Shown here: one piece after another, positions 1 to 7,296 of the stretch
Layout: each line of letters starts with the position of its first letter
Numbering within the stretch: position 1 is the first letter of the stretch
Assembly (NCBI GenBank): GCA_002404865.1
Contig: DHKP01000029.1
Span: 1-17,883 of the forward strand
DNA from: Caryophanales bacterium UBA4691
GTDB taxonomy: Bacteria; Bacillota_I; Bacilli_A; RFN20; CAG-826
Length of the DNA: 17,883 nucleotides
Direction: 5' to 3'
Notes under the pieces: generated by a model
Database searches by the model: none
The model's input: only the letters and a program-made list of their open reading frames with translations
Told to the model about the DNA's origin: nothing
Position numbers and translations under genes: made by a program

Positions 1-38
1 AACAAATTACGTCATAATGACATTTTACAATGTAAATC

Positions 39-67
39 TTGTTTTTGATTAAATAAAAATGGATAAT
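39..67 (+). promoter_or_regulatory. Predicted promoter of the lipoprotein gene, leaderless type
   Basis: A -35-like TTGTTT (39-44) and a -10-like GATAAT (62-67) are separated by 17 bp. The -10 ends exactly 6 nt before the ATG at 74, so transcription would begin at or next to the start codon. No Shine-Dalgarno sequence is present. The same geometry recurs at five other unit starts in the window, which raises confidence above what the individual boxes would give. Confidence 0.5.
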
Positions 68-73
68 CAAACC

Positions 74-1639
74 ATGATTAAGCATTCACCTAAATTGATT
101 TCTTCACTTCTATTAGGGACGCTTTGCTTTTCTTTAGGATCATGTGGGGCTGCTTCCAATAGTGGGGATTCAAAAACATATAGTTTTCTTGTCGAATTTT
201 ACGATGATGCGAGCGAAAACAAAGAAGAATGCAATAAAGTTGGCTACGCATATGTTGCTTATGGGCAACCTGTGACTTCAGTTCAGCCATTTGAAGGGCA
301 ATCTCGTTACGATGAAAAATCAAAGAGAAAGCCTTCTACAGGAAAACGGTTTAAGAATGGTTTTTCGAATATAAAATGGGAAGGAGCATACGCTGATATC
401 GATGTTTCTCTTCCAGCTTACGATCATGACTCTAAAAGTGAAGATAATAACGCTAAACTGCCTCCGAGCAGCGGTGATGTCGTCGATCCAAAATTTATTA
501 AGGGCAATTGCGCCCTTTATGCAAATTTTATCGAGACGCCGATTGAATATCGCACGAGGTTTTATAATGTTGGATCAACCATCAAAGGCAATGACGGCAA
601 GCCTTTTGATTATGGAAATTCTTACACGTTAGGCAATTTTGTTAATGATTTCCCCAAAAATTTAAAAAAAGACGCCAAATATGGCTATCAAAATGATTTC
701 AAGGGGTTTGGTTTTACAGATGCTTCCCCCAGTCCTTTTGGCAAAGATAGCGCTGATCCTTCTCCAAAATTCTCTTTTGGAGAAGGAGAGCCTCTAGGGG
801 AAACTACGCCTGGTTCGTTCTATGAAGACACAGAAGCAAAAGATGAAAACGGCCATTATACCCTCGATTTATGGGGATACGATGGAACATGGACCAAATT
901 AGGGTCCGCCAATTCCAATAAACCTGTCGAGATTTCATATTATGCGAATTTTACCGATGACTATAAACGCACTTATGAAATCCAAGTGTATGATTCTTAT
1001 GATGATTATTTAAATCAAACAAATTCGGTATCTATTTGGGGCGATTATTCGTCAAATATTTCTTTTAGCGAAGATTACAAAACCGTGAGCTCTTTAACGA
1101 CTCATACCGATAAATTGACCTCGAAAAAGGTTTCAAAAGAAAACAAAAACATTCGTAATTGGAGAGGCTTTTACTCTGATTTTGTAAGTTATGATGGTTC
1201 ATTTGGACACATAGGAAAAGAAGAAACAAAAGATGAAGCAGTTCCAGAGCTATACGCTGGCAAATTGCTTTTCAATTCTAGCGACGAAAATATTGTTTCA
1301 GCGCCAATGAAGATTTTCCCTGTTTTTAGCGATTGCCAAGTGAAAATAAACGGTTTGACTGGAACTTACGATATTGCATATGGAAACGCAATCACTTTTA
1401 ACGGAACCAAAATTAGTTTCGTTGATGCAGAAGGAAAAGTAACTACTGATTTGGATATCGGATTTGGCATTAATGATTGCGAAATAAAGTATCAAAATAA
1501 TTCCCTAAACAAAATTGTTTTGCCAGAAGAGTGCAAAGACGATAACTATTCTTTACTAATAGAAGGCAAGGATTCGAAGCTATTATCTTCAAGTAGACCT
1601 ATATTAGGAGACATTGAAATCAACCGCAAAAACAAATAG
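74..1639 (+). CDS. Secreted lipoprotein with degenerate InlB B-type repeat modules
   Basis: A 521-residue predicted surface lipoprotein. From the ATG at 74 it has a short basic start (MIKHSPK), a hydrophobic stretch and a lipobox LGSC, so the lipidated Cys would be residue 24. Three modules of about 120-140 residues follow (roughly 36-152, 158-293, 300-423). Each opens with an aromatic strand such as YSFLVEFYDD, YRTRFYN or YEIQVYD, and the first two close with ALYANF or SYYANF. This resembles the Listeria/Bacteroides InlB B-repeat (flg_new) pattern in degenerate form. Function is unknown; that family is usually surface-exposed and involved in adhesion or scaffolding. An upstream ATG at 59 is possible, but the promoter spacing and the cleaner signal peptide favour 74. 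It converges on the MFS gene with 2 bp between stop codons. Confidence 0.75.
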   Translation: MIKHSPKLISSLLLGTLCFSLGSCGAASNSGDSKTYSFLVEFYDDASENKEECNKVGYAYVAYGQPVTSVQPFEGQSRYDEKSKRKPSTGKRFKNGFSNIKWEGAYADIDVSLPAYDHDSKSEDNNAKLPPSSGDVVDPKFIKGNCALYANFIETPIEYRTRFYNVGSTIKGNDGKPFDYGNSYTLGNFVNDFPKNLKKDAKYGYQNDFKGFGFTDASPSPFGKDSADPSPKFSFGEGEPLGETTPGSFYEDTEAKDENGHYTLDLWGYDGTWTKLGSANSNKPVEISYYANFTDDYKRTYEIQVYDSYDDYLNQTNSVSIWGDYSSNISFSEDYKTVSSLTTHTDKLTSKKVSKENKNIRNWRGFYSDFVSYDGSFGHIGKEETKDEAVPELYAGKLLFNSSDENIVSAPMKIFPVFSDCQVKINGLTGTYDIAYGNAITFNGTKISFVDAEGKVTTDLDIGFGINDCEIKYQNNSLNKIVLPEECKDDNYSLLIEGKDSKLLSSSRPILGDIEINRKNK

Positions 1640-1641
1640 TC

Positions 1642-3057
1642 CTATTTTTGAATTTCCTGATTAGAAGAGGCATTTGCTTCTTCTTTTCTTTTTCGAAGGA
1701 ATAGCCAAACGGCTGGGATAAAGGCAATTAAGATAAAACCAAGCGCGACGAGGAACATATATTCGTTTGGCGCGGTAACGGTAGTGCCGTATGTTGGATC
1801 GATATAGGTACCATAGGCAGCGCGCATCGTAGCGTCACTTACTGAACTACCTACAATCATGGGAATCAAAACCGTAAAGAACATTCTCACGCCTTGGAAT
1901 AAGCCGACTTCTTCTTTTGGCGTTTCATTTCTAACAATCGCTCCACAAATTGCGGTACCGACTAAATACCCGCTCATCATAAGGATGCCGCTAATAATAA
2001 CGGCCCAGGTATCTAGGCTAAAGAACATGAACAAGAATCCTAATCCACAAACGCTTAACGCAGGAAGGAGCAATTTCGTTTTTTCGACCTTATCCATGAT
2101 AGTTAAACCTAAGATAACGACGATGATACTAGCGATTAATAGAATCGCCCCGAGCGGCAAATAGAAATTTAGTCCGCTCATCGCTAAGCCATGATATTCT
2201 TTTGAGTTTTGGAAATAGACCATGAAATATGGCATAAAAGCATCGATCGCCATGTTAAAGGCCATAAACGCCAGCAAAGAAATGTAGAGGTCGCGATTCT
2301 TTTTGATAACACTTGGCTTAAAACCATAGAACAGGTTCTTCCAATAATTGGATTCTTTGTTGGGCTCGATTTCGTCTTTTGGTAATAAAAAGAAACAAAC
2401 GATTCCGATTGTAGAAGTGATCGCTCCGAAAATGATGAAGAAAAGTAGCCATGGCTTTGCTAGGTAATCAGCGCTAGTGATTCCTAAGCTTGCAATCGCT
2501 TCTTGGTGAGATTTATCAGGCTTAGCGTTAGCGCCAATTGCGCCTGCCACAGCTAAGACAACGATAGTGGCAATCAAAGGTAAAATTGAAAGAACCGATT
2601 CGACTTTACCGCGATTTTTCTCGTTTGTGATATCGGTTACTCTCGCATTGAATGCAGCGTCATTGGCGCTACTCCCAAAGAAAGTCATTAAACAGTCCAC
2701 AATAACCATCGATATCCCTACGCCTAATGCAGCCCCGGAAGCACCAAAGACGATTTCACTATTGTGATAGGAACACATTCCGAATAAGAAAACAGTAATC
2801 CCCCAAAGCCCATATCCGCCAGCGATGAACATTTTCCGTTTCCCTAACTTATCGCTTAAAGCCCCCATGAAAAATGTCGTAAGTGTGGCAGCGACTGCAC
2901 TCGCGATGGTCATCCAAGTAATGTAATCGTTATTGCTGGTTTGGGAATAAACCCACATGTTGATGTAATTGTTTTCGATCATCCAGGCAAGTTGGCCCGC
3001 AAAACCAATTAAGATAATCAAAATCCATTCTCTGCGCGGTAATTTTTCTTGGTTCAT
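1642..3057 (-). CDS. Major facilitator superfamily transporter, substrate unknown
   Basis: A 471-residue polytopic membrane protein with about 12 hydrophobic segments. The loop between TM2 and TM3 carries GALSDKLGKRK (about residues 65-75), the MFS signature motif A. Overall character (N-terminal 'GQLAWMIENNYINMWVY', a long loop in the first half, a charged C-terminal tail RKRKEE) resembles the sugar- or glycoside-type MFS_1/GPH-like carriers seen in Bacillota, but the substrate cannot be read from sequence. The ATG at 3057 (MNQEK) is preferred to the one at 3066 (MRDMNQ): TATAAT lies 7 nt upstream of 3057 and overlaps the 3066 codon, which would place the 3066 start outside the transcript. 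It is transcribed divergently from the CmpB-type gene, with very little space between them. Confidence 0.82.
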   Translation of the reverse strand: MNQEKLPRREWILIILIGFAGQLAWMIENNYINMWVYSQTSNNDYITWMTIASAVAATLTTFFMGALSDKLGKRKMFIAGGYGLWGITVFLFGMCSYHNSEIVFGASGAALGVGISMVIVDCLMTFFGSSANDAAFNARVTDITNEKNRGKVESVLSILPLIATIVVLAVAGAIGANAKPDKSHQEAIASLGITSADYLAKPWLLFFIIFGAITSTIGIVCFFLLPKDEIEPNKESNYWKNLFYGFKPSVIKKNRDLYISLLAFMAFNMAIDAFMPYFMVYFQNSKEYHGLAMSGLNFYLPLGAILLIASIIVVILGLTIMDKVEKTKLLLPALSVCGLGFLFMFFSLDTWAVIISGILMMSGYLVGTAICGAIVRNETPKEEVGLFQGVRMFFTVLIPMIVGSSVSDATMRAAYGTYIDPTYGTTVTAPNEYMFLVALGFILIAFIPAVWLFLRKRKEEANASSNQEIQK

Positions 3058-3064
3058 GTCTCTC

Positions 3065-3070
3065 ATTATA
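3065..3070 (-). promoter_or_regulatory. -10 element of the MFS gene, leaderless type
   Basis: A perfect TATAAT on the minus strand ends 7 nt before the ATG at 3057. I see no convincing -35. An AAAAGGG further upstream (about 3075-3081) could be read as a ribosome-binding site for the 3066 start, which is the competing interpretation. Confidence 0.4.
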
Positions 3071-3093
3071 TATGCCCTTTTAAAAACGAGTTA

Positions 3094-3102
3094 TGATAAA
3101 AT
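3094..3102 (+). promoter_or_regulatory. Extended -10 promoter of the CmpB-yhhN operon, leaderless type
   Basis: TGaTAAAAT (TG at 3094-3095, TAAAAT at 3097-3102) is an extended -10 element, which can work without a -35, and none is visible here. The hexamer ends 6 nt before the ATG at 3109, and the intervening bases contain no Shine-Dalgarno sequence. Confidence 0.45.
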
Positions 3103-3108
3103 TTTGTC

Positions 3109-3966
3109 ATGGAATTTTATCGTTACGCGTTCTTGTTTTTGTTCGGTGGAGCGGTTGGCTATATTATTGAGTTATTTTTTCGTCGATTCATTAGCCAAAA
3201 GAAATGGGTGAATCCTGGTTTTCTTACTGGTCCATTCCTCCCATTATATGGATTTGGAACCATTGGTTTCTATTTTATGTGTTCCTTGCCTTGGGGGGAT
3301 TGGATTCCTTTAAATTGGGCCGCCGCAATAGTCGAGATCCTTGTCATCGGAGTCTTAATGACGCTTCTAGAATATATCGCTGGCATAATTTTCATCAAAG
3401 GGATGAGAATTAAACTTTGGGATTATTCTAGACGTTGGGGCAATATTCAAGGCATTATTTGTCCGCTTTTTAGTGCGATTTGGCTCATTGTAGGCATTGG
3501 CTATCTATATTTATTACACCCATCTATGGTCAAACTGAGCGATTTAGTGATTGCGGAAGAAACAATTTTAGTCGCTGCGACGGTTATTGGATTCTTCCTT
3601 GGCGTGCTTACGCTTGATTTTGGCTATTCTTTGCATTTAGCGACGCGTATTCGCAAAGCTGTTGCCGACTCGCGCCTAGTTGTCGATTGGGACCGTATCA
3701 AAATTTATATGCAAGATAAGGCTAAAAAAATGAAAAAGAAAGCGCCAAAGCTTTTCTTTTTCTCTGAAAAAGTCTCCTCTTTACCAGCAACAGTGAAAGA
3801 GTATGTCGATAGATTAAAAGACTCCCCGCAAGTTAAGGCCTTCTATGAACGCCAAAAAGAAAAAGAAGAAATGCGTGCAGAGAATGTCAGACTCCAAGAT
3901 GAAAAACGCGAAATAAGACGTAACAAAAGAAAGAGTAAAAAGGACAAGAAGAATCAAAAACAATAG
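3109..3966 (+). CDS. CmpB-family (PF06541) putative ABC-transporter permease-like membrane protein
   Basis: A 285-residue integral membrane protein. It has the family hallmarks: an N-terminal 'GGAVGYIIELFFRR' helix, then NPGFLTGPFLPLYGFG (about 35-50), and a second conserved block 'MRIKLWDYS...GNIQGIICPLFSAIW' (about 99-125). Roughly five to six membrane segments are visible up to residue 175. The last ~60 residues are highly charged (Lys/Glu/Arg) and probably form a cytoplasmic coiled coil or tail. PF06541 is annotated as an ABC permease relative, but its biochemical role is unproven and no ATPase gene is nearby. It is the first gene of a two-gene unit with the YhhN-type gene; its stop codon overlaps the ribosome-binding site of that gene. 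Confidence 0.78.
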   Translation: MEFYRYAFLFLFGGAVGYIIELFFRRFISQKKWVNPGFLTGPFLPLYGFGTIGFYFMCSLPWGDWIPLNWAAAIVEILVIGVLMTLLEYIAGIIFIKGMRIKLWDYSRRWGNIQGIICPLFSAIWLIVGIGYLYLLHPSMVKLSDLVIAEETILVAATVIGFFLGVLTLDFGYSLHLATRIRKAVADSRLVVDWDRIKIYMQDKAKKMKKKAPKLFFFSEKVSSLPATVKEYVDRLKDSPQVKAFYERQKEKEEMRAENVRLQDEKREIRRNKRKSKKDKKNQKQ

Positions 3967-3970
3967 GAGG
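3965..3970 (+). promoter_or_regulatory. AGGAGG ribosome-binding site of the yhhN-like gene
   Basis: A perfect AGGAGG lies 7 nt before the ATG at 3978 and overlaps the stop codon of the preceding gene. It shows that this organism uses canonical anti-SD pairing inside operons, in contrast to its first genes, and it supports translational coupling of the pair. Confidence 0.8.
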
Positions 3971-3977
3971 ACTAATC

Positions 3978-4667
3978 ATGTTTAATAACGATGCCCAATT
4001 TATTTCCTTCCTTATCTTCTCTATATTGTTCGGTGCAACGAGCCTAATTAATATCGTATGCGGCTTTTTTGAATTCGAGAAGGTTAGAAAGATTTCTAAG
4101 CCTTTTTGCCTTATTTTTTTAGGGATAGCCGCACTGATCGTCGCTCCTACATGCTACTTAATTTACATCGGCTGCTTTCTTGGCTCAATCGGGGATTTAC
4201 TCCTTCTCTACAAAAATAAAAGAATTTGTCTTGTTACAGGTTTGACATCTTTCCTTATTGGCCATTTATGCTATATCGCCAATACGATTACGATGGTCGC
4301 GGATTTAGGAGTGTTAGAGTGGTGGGCCTATTTCGTGATGGTCGCGATTTATTTCGTTTTCCTGTTGATTACTGCCGGACCAATATGGGGATTAACCAAA
4401 CATAGTAAACTATTCACGGTTTCTGGCACTATCTACTGTTCGACATTACTTTCTGTAATTGCTACATCCGCTCTAGGATTGTATTTTGTCGGCGTTCACT
4501 GGTATTTGTTTGTTTTGCTTGGGTCTATCTTGTTTTTCTCTAGTGACGTGATTTTAACTTCCATGATGTTTCATCACGATTTTCCGCGCCGCGATTTCTA
4601 TATCATGCTCACTTATTTACTTGGCCAAGCAGGCATTGTATACGGCGTTATCTTTACGATTCTTTAA
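3978..4667 (+). CDS. YhhN/TMEM86-family membrane protein (lysoplasmalogenase-like)
   Basis: A 229-residue protein with about eight membrane segments, the normal length and topology for PF07947. It carries the family's conserved acidic and polar positions: SIGDLLLL (Asp73), 'TSFLIGHLCYI' (about 91-100, His96) and FSSDVILT (Asp190), followed by a C-terminal YLLGQAGIVYG helix. Characterised TMEM86B hydrolyses the vinyl-ether bond of lysoplasmalogens in the membrane. Bacterial members are often assigned that activity by homology only, so the enzymatic call is inference. It is co-transcribed with the CmpB-type gene (11 bp gap), suggesting a shared membrane role. Its last 14 bp overlap the 3' end of the convergent rdgB. 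Confidence 0.72.
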   Translation: MFNNDAQFISFLIFSILFGATSLINIVCGFFEFEKVRKISKPFCLIFLGIAALIVAPTCYLIYIGCFLGSIGDLLLLYKNKRICLVTGLTSFLIGHLCYIANTITMVADLGVLEWWAYFVMVAIYFVFLLITAGPIWGLTKHSKLFTVSGTIYCSTLLSVIATSALGLYFVGVHWYLFVLLGSILFFSSDVILTSMMFHHDFPRRDFYIMLTYLLGQAGIVYGVIFTIL

Positions 4668-5250
4668 TGAAATAAGCGACGAATTTCTTTAAGGCGTTAT
4701 AACGATGGCTGCAGTGATTTTTTGCTTCTTCGCCGCATGTCCCAAAATCTAGATTGCCTTCATCGTAATGAAAGATAGGGTCGTATCCAAAGCCGCCTTT
4801 GCCTGCTGGCTTAGTCAATAGATGACCTTTGCAAATTCCCTCAAAGAATAGGGGCGAGGAATCTTTTTCTTCTAAATAGCAAATGCAACAATGAAATTCC
4901 GCGCTTCGGTCTTTTCCTTCAATTCTTTGATTAATAACATCAAAAACGGCAGGATAACCGCCTTCTTTTTTGGCGAATCTTGCGCTGTAGATGCCGGGAA
5001 AATGTTCGCCCATCGATACGATTTCAATGCCTGAATCGTCTGCAATCGTAGGCATAGACACCAGTTCTCGTATCGCTTTCGCTTTTAAGTAGGAGTTTTC
5101 TTGATAAGTGGAACCATTTTCCTCCACGTCGATATGAATGTTTAACTCGTCTAAACTATGGATCTTGATTCCTAAGGGCATAAACATCTCTTGATATTCT
5201 TTTAGTTTATTTTTGTTATTCGTAGCAAGGACAAACTCTTTGTATTTCAT
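4654..5250 (-). CDS. rdgB: RdgB/HAM1 non-canonical purine NTP pyrophosphatase (XTP/dITP diphosphatase)
   Basis: A 198-residue cytoplasmic enzyme of the usual family length. It shows the N-terminal nucleotide-binding stretch 'LATNNKNKLKEYQ' (8-20), the catalytic/metal motif ADDSGIEI (70-77), the FPGIYSARFA block (84-93), GGFGYDPIF (152-160) and SHRYNALKKF (181-190). These are the conserved elements of enzymes that hydrolyse XTP, ITP and dITP to the monophosphates, keeping deaminated purines out of DNA and RNA. The start is supported by AAGGA about 8 nt upstream. A possible promoter (TTGAAA at 5288-5293, with TATCTA or TATAAG downstream) lies between it and the permease terminator, so it is probably its own unit. 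It sits next to a purine permease, a thematic but not necessarily functional pairing. Confidence 0.93.
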   Translation of the reverse strand: MKYKEFVLATNNKNKLKEYQEMFMPLGIKIHSLDELNIHIDVEENGSTYQENSYLKAKAIRELVSMPTIADDSGIEIVSMGEHFPGIYSARFAKKEGGYPAVFDVINQRIEGKDRSAEFHCCICYLEEKDSSPLFFEGICKGHLLTKPAGKGGFGYDPIFHYDEGNLDFGTCGEEAKNHCSHRYNALKKFVAYFIKES

Positions 5251-5299
5251 TTTTTTATTCCTTATAGATAAGAATGACTATACTCCTTTTCAAGAGTAG

Positions 5300-5345
5300 G
5301 CAAAAAGAAAAGAGCTGCCAATCGACATGATCTTTTGACAGCTCT
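5300..5345 (-). terminator. Rho-independent terminator of the purine permease gene
   Basis: On the minus-strand RNA a 10-bp stem (AGAGCUGUCA with UGGCAGCUCU, one U-G wobble, 5311-5320 and 5336-5345) encloses a 15-nt loop and is followed directly by UUUUCUUUUU. It starts 10 bp after the permease stop codon and separates that unit from rdgB. Confidence 0.85.
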
Positions 5346-5355
5346 AATGAATGAT

Positions 5356-6894
5356 TTATTTAATCACTAACGCCTTTGTGATGTAGATGGCGATGAATGC
5401 TAAGGAGCAGCAAGCAACAGTGATGTCGCTCTTTTTGAATTTGCCAGCGGCTAGCGTCATAATCGTGTAAGTGATGAAACCAAAGGCAATACCATCAGAA
5501 ATGCTATAGGAGATGGTCATGACTAAAACGGTGAAGAAGCCACTTCCGACAGCAATCCAATCGTGCCATTCAAGCTTTTCAAGGTTCTTGAACATGCAAA
5601 CGCCGACATAGACGAGAGCAAGTCCAGTGACGGAGCTAGAAGAGAACATCGCTAAGCCTGGATAAATCGCTAAGCTAAGAGCAAAGAGTAAGCCTGTGAC
5701 AACAGCGGCTAAACCGGTTCTTGCGCCAGCGGCGACACCAGTGGTGCTTTCAACGAAAGAAGTAACGGTGGTAGTTCCGCAGATTGCGCCAAAGCAAGTT
5801 CCGGCAGCGTCGGTAACCATCGCTGGACGATCATCGACGGTGATTCTACCTTGTTCATCAACCATTCCAGCGCCAGCTTCAACACCAACCAAAGTACCGG
5901 TGGTATCAAAGAAATCAACGAAGAGAAGGGCAAATGTCAAAGCAATTGCAACAGGATTTAAGAAAGCATCGAATCCAAAGAAGGCAACGCCGAAGACTTT
6001 GCTGATGTTACCGATGTTGGAGATGTGGTAACTTTCATCATAGAACGTTGGCATGCCTTTAACACCAGCGCTTCCCATCGAAGCACAGATGATTGCCATA
6101 ACAACAATGGAAATAATGACGGCGAATTTCGAAACCCAGAAACCCCATTTTTTGTTTTGTGGGAGTGAGGAAAGAACGAGTACTAGAACAATGCCAGCCA
6201 TACCGGTTAAAACAGCTGGGCTAGTGAAGTCGCCGAACCCAACGGCGGTGGCAGTATTTGGAACGATAATTCCAATGTTTTGGAAACCGATAAAGGCAAT
6301 GAAGAAGCCAATACCGGCAGAAATAGCGAATTTGAGAGACTTCGGGATGCTTCTCACAATCCACGCGCGAAGTGGAGTGATACTGATGATTAAAAAGAGA
6401 ATACCATCGACAAGAACGATTGCCATGCATTGAGCAAAGTTGAAGCCCATGTTAAGCAAAACCGTATAGGCGATTAAGGAATTGAGTCCTAATCCACTAG
6501 CTAAACCAACAGGGAGTTTGCCATAGATACCCATGACAATGGTTGTGACAGCTGCGCTGATTGCGGTAGCAGCGAATACGCCAGTACGAACTTCGGCAAC
6601 AGTAGCCCATGTTTCACCATAGAGTAAGATGTATTCAGTAGCTCCATCCCACTTGATATTGGCGGTGGTTACACCTTGTTGGATGATACCAGCCCAGTCG
6701 CTGGAGAGCATGTTGGAGTTGAGTGGTAAGATGTAGAACATCGCTAAGAAGATGACAAGTCCCCCTACGAGTTCTCTGATGATGTTAGAACCCCTTTCAG
6801 AGATGTGAAAATAGCGGTCTAAGAAACGTCCAAATCCCGTTTTTGGACTCCAACCACCGTTATTTTCGTTTTTAACGGCTAAACTTTCTTCCAT
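5356..6894 (-). CDS. AzgA/PbuG-type NCS2 purine permease (guanine/hypoxanthine/adenine)
   Basis: A 512-residue polytopic transporter, slightly longer than typical AzgA/PbuG proteins. It carries the subfamily's blocks in order: an amphipathic N-terminus 'LDRYFHISERGSNIIREL', 'LPVGLASGLGLNSLIAYTV', 'IPKSLKFAISAGIGFFIAF', 'FVDFFDTTGTLVGV' and 'FGAICGTTTVTSFVESTTGV'. These distinguish the AzgA-like purine branch from uracil or xanthine NCS2 carriers. It would import a purine base by proton symport. The guanine-class riboswitch in its leader independently supports guanine or hypoxanthine as substrate. The start has AGGAGG at 6901-6906, 6 nt upstream. It is monocistronic: a terminator follows directly. 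The loop after TM1 (about 65-95) is longer than usual. Confidence 0.9.
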   Translation of the reverse strand: MEESLAVKNENNGGWSPKTGFGRFLDRYFHISERGSNIIRELVGGLVIFLAMFYILPLNSNMLSSDWAGIIQQGVTTANIKWDGATEYILLYGETWATVAEVRTGVFAATAISAAVTTIVMGIYGKLPVGLASGLGLNSLIAYTVLLNMGFNFAQCMAIVLVDGILFLIISITPLRAWIVRSIPKSLKFAISAGIGFFIAFIGFQNIGIIVPNTATAVGFGDFTSPAVLTGMAGIVLVLVLSSLPQNKKWGFWVSKFAVIISIVVMAIICASMGSAGVKGMPTFYDESYHISNIGNISKVFGVAFFGFDAFLNPVAIALTFALLFVDFFDTTGTLVGVEAGAGMVDEQGRITVDDRPAMVTDAAGTCFGAICGTTTVTSFVESTTGVAAGARTGLAAVVTGLLFALSLAIYPGLAMFSSSSVTGLALVYVGVCMFKNLEKLEWHDWIAVGSGFFTVLVMTISYSISDGIAFGFITYTIMTLAAGKFKKSDITVACCSLAFIAIYITKALVIK

Positions 6895-7006
6895 GGTTAT
6901 CCTCCTATTTTAAGAAGAAGTTGGGAAGTGATATCTGCTTATGATGCCCTGCAAAACCAAAACGCCAAAAAGGAATTATCCCCCTTTTCTTCGTTCAGGA
7001 TTTCAC
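6895..7006 (-). promoter_or_regulatory. Riboswitch leader / probable expression platform of the purine permease
   Basis: This non-coding leader runs between the aptamer and the start codon. In minus-strand RNA the segment GAAGAAAAGGGGGAUA has two possible partners. It can fold locally as AAAAGG...CCUUUU, a short AU-rich hairpin. Alternatively it can pair with UAUCACUUCCCAACUUCUUC just upstream of the AGGAGG (6901-6906). Two mutually exclusive pairings next to a ribosome-binding site are what a switch needs. No strong stem with a following U-run is present, so the mechanism (transcriptional or translational) is unresolved. Confidence 0.35.
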
Positions 7007-7072
7007 ATCGTAGTGTTCCACTTTGGGGATGGAACGTAGAGACTGCAGGACCTTATCACCAGCATATACGAC
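7007..7072 (-). ncRNA. Purine (guanine-class) riboswitch aptamer
   Basis: Aligned by eye with the xpt guanine aptamer, minus-strand RNA shows P1 (GUCGUA with UACGAU), L2 GAUAAGG, the junction GUCUCUAC (consensus GUUUCUAC), P3 (GUUCCAU with GUGGAAC), L3 CCCCAAA (consensus CCGUAAA) and the 3' junction ACUACGA. The L2 GG and L3 CC needed for the loop-loop kiss are kept. The specificity position equivalent to nt 74 is C, which selects guanine or hypoxanthine over adenine. Oddities are a one-nucleotide shorter J1/2, U48 changed to C, and a U-U mismatch in P2. It sits directly upstream of a purine permease, the expected target. Confidence 0.85.
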
Positions 7073-7085
7073 TTCGACCAAGGCA

Positions 7086-7115
7086 ATTCTAAAGGAATTC
7101 AACGTTGTTTGTACA
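7086..7115 (-). promoter_or_regulatory. Predicted promoter of the riboswitch-permease unit
   Basis: On the minus strand, TAGAAT (7086-7091) matches the -10 consensus at five of six positions. TGTACA (7110-7115) is a four-of-six -35 match with 18-bp spacing. The expected start is near 7079, just upstream of the aptamer, which is consistent with the aptamer being transcribed in full. Confidence 0.5.
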
Positions 7116-7129
7116 TGAAAGTACTTTCA
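7116..7129. promoter_or_regulatory. Perfect 14-bp palindrome abutting the permease promoter (candidate operator)
   Basis: TGAAAGTACTTTCA is its own reverse complement and lies directly upstream of the -35 hexamer. Its outer arms (TGAAA...TTTCA) equal those of the cre site before glpK, but the centre is GTAC rather than ACGC, so the CpG step required by CcpA is missing. It may bind another dimeric regulator. No regulator gene is nearby to name it. Confidence 0.4.
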
Positions 7130-7260
7130 ATTGTGAGAGGAAAAAAAGCCGTTGATTGTGATGCTTTCTTCTTGCTATCATTTCCTACTAGAAACTTTTT
7201 GATTTTTCAGTTAATTGATTGTCTTTTCGTTAAGCGGGATTATTTAGTTTGACACTTATC

Positions 7261-7286
7261 AAATAAAAATGCCGATTTCTCGGCAT
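7261..7286 (-). terminator. Rho-independent terminator of the tRNA unit
   Basis: On the minus strand ATGCCGA (7280-7286) and TCGGCAT (7269-7275) form a perfect 7-bp stem closed by a GAAA tetraloop (7276-7279), followed by TTTTATTT. It begins about 10 nt after the encoded CCA of tRNA-Gly. Between here and the permease promoter (7130-7260) I see only AT-rich sequence with no supported gene. Confidence 0.88.
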
Positions 7287-7296
7287 CGATTTCGGT

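Noticed and set aside
1628..1651. AT-rich hairpin between the convergent lipoprotein and MFS stops as a bidirectional terminator
   Set aside because: Only about five A-T pairs around a four-base loop; too weak to call.
7141..7170. Minus-strand stem AAGAAAGC/GCTTTTTT as a second terminator
   Set aside because: The U-run is consumed by the stem, the loop is 13 nt and a strong terminator already lies upstream.
7249..7254. Plus-strand TTGACA as a promoter
   Set aside because: No -10 at 16-18 bp and no plus-strand gene downstream; only the antisense side of the tRNA unit.
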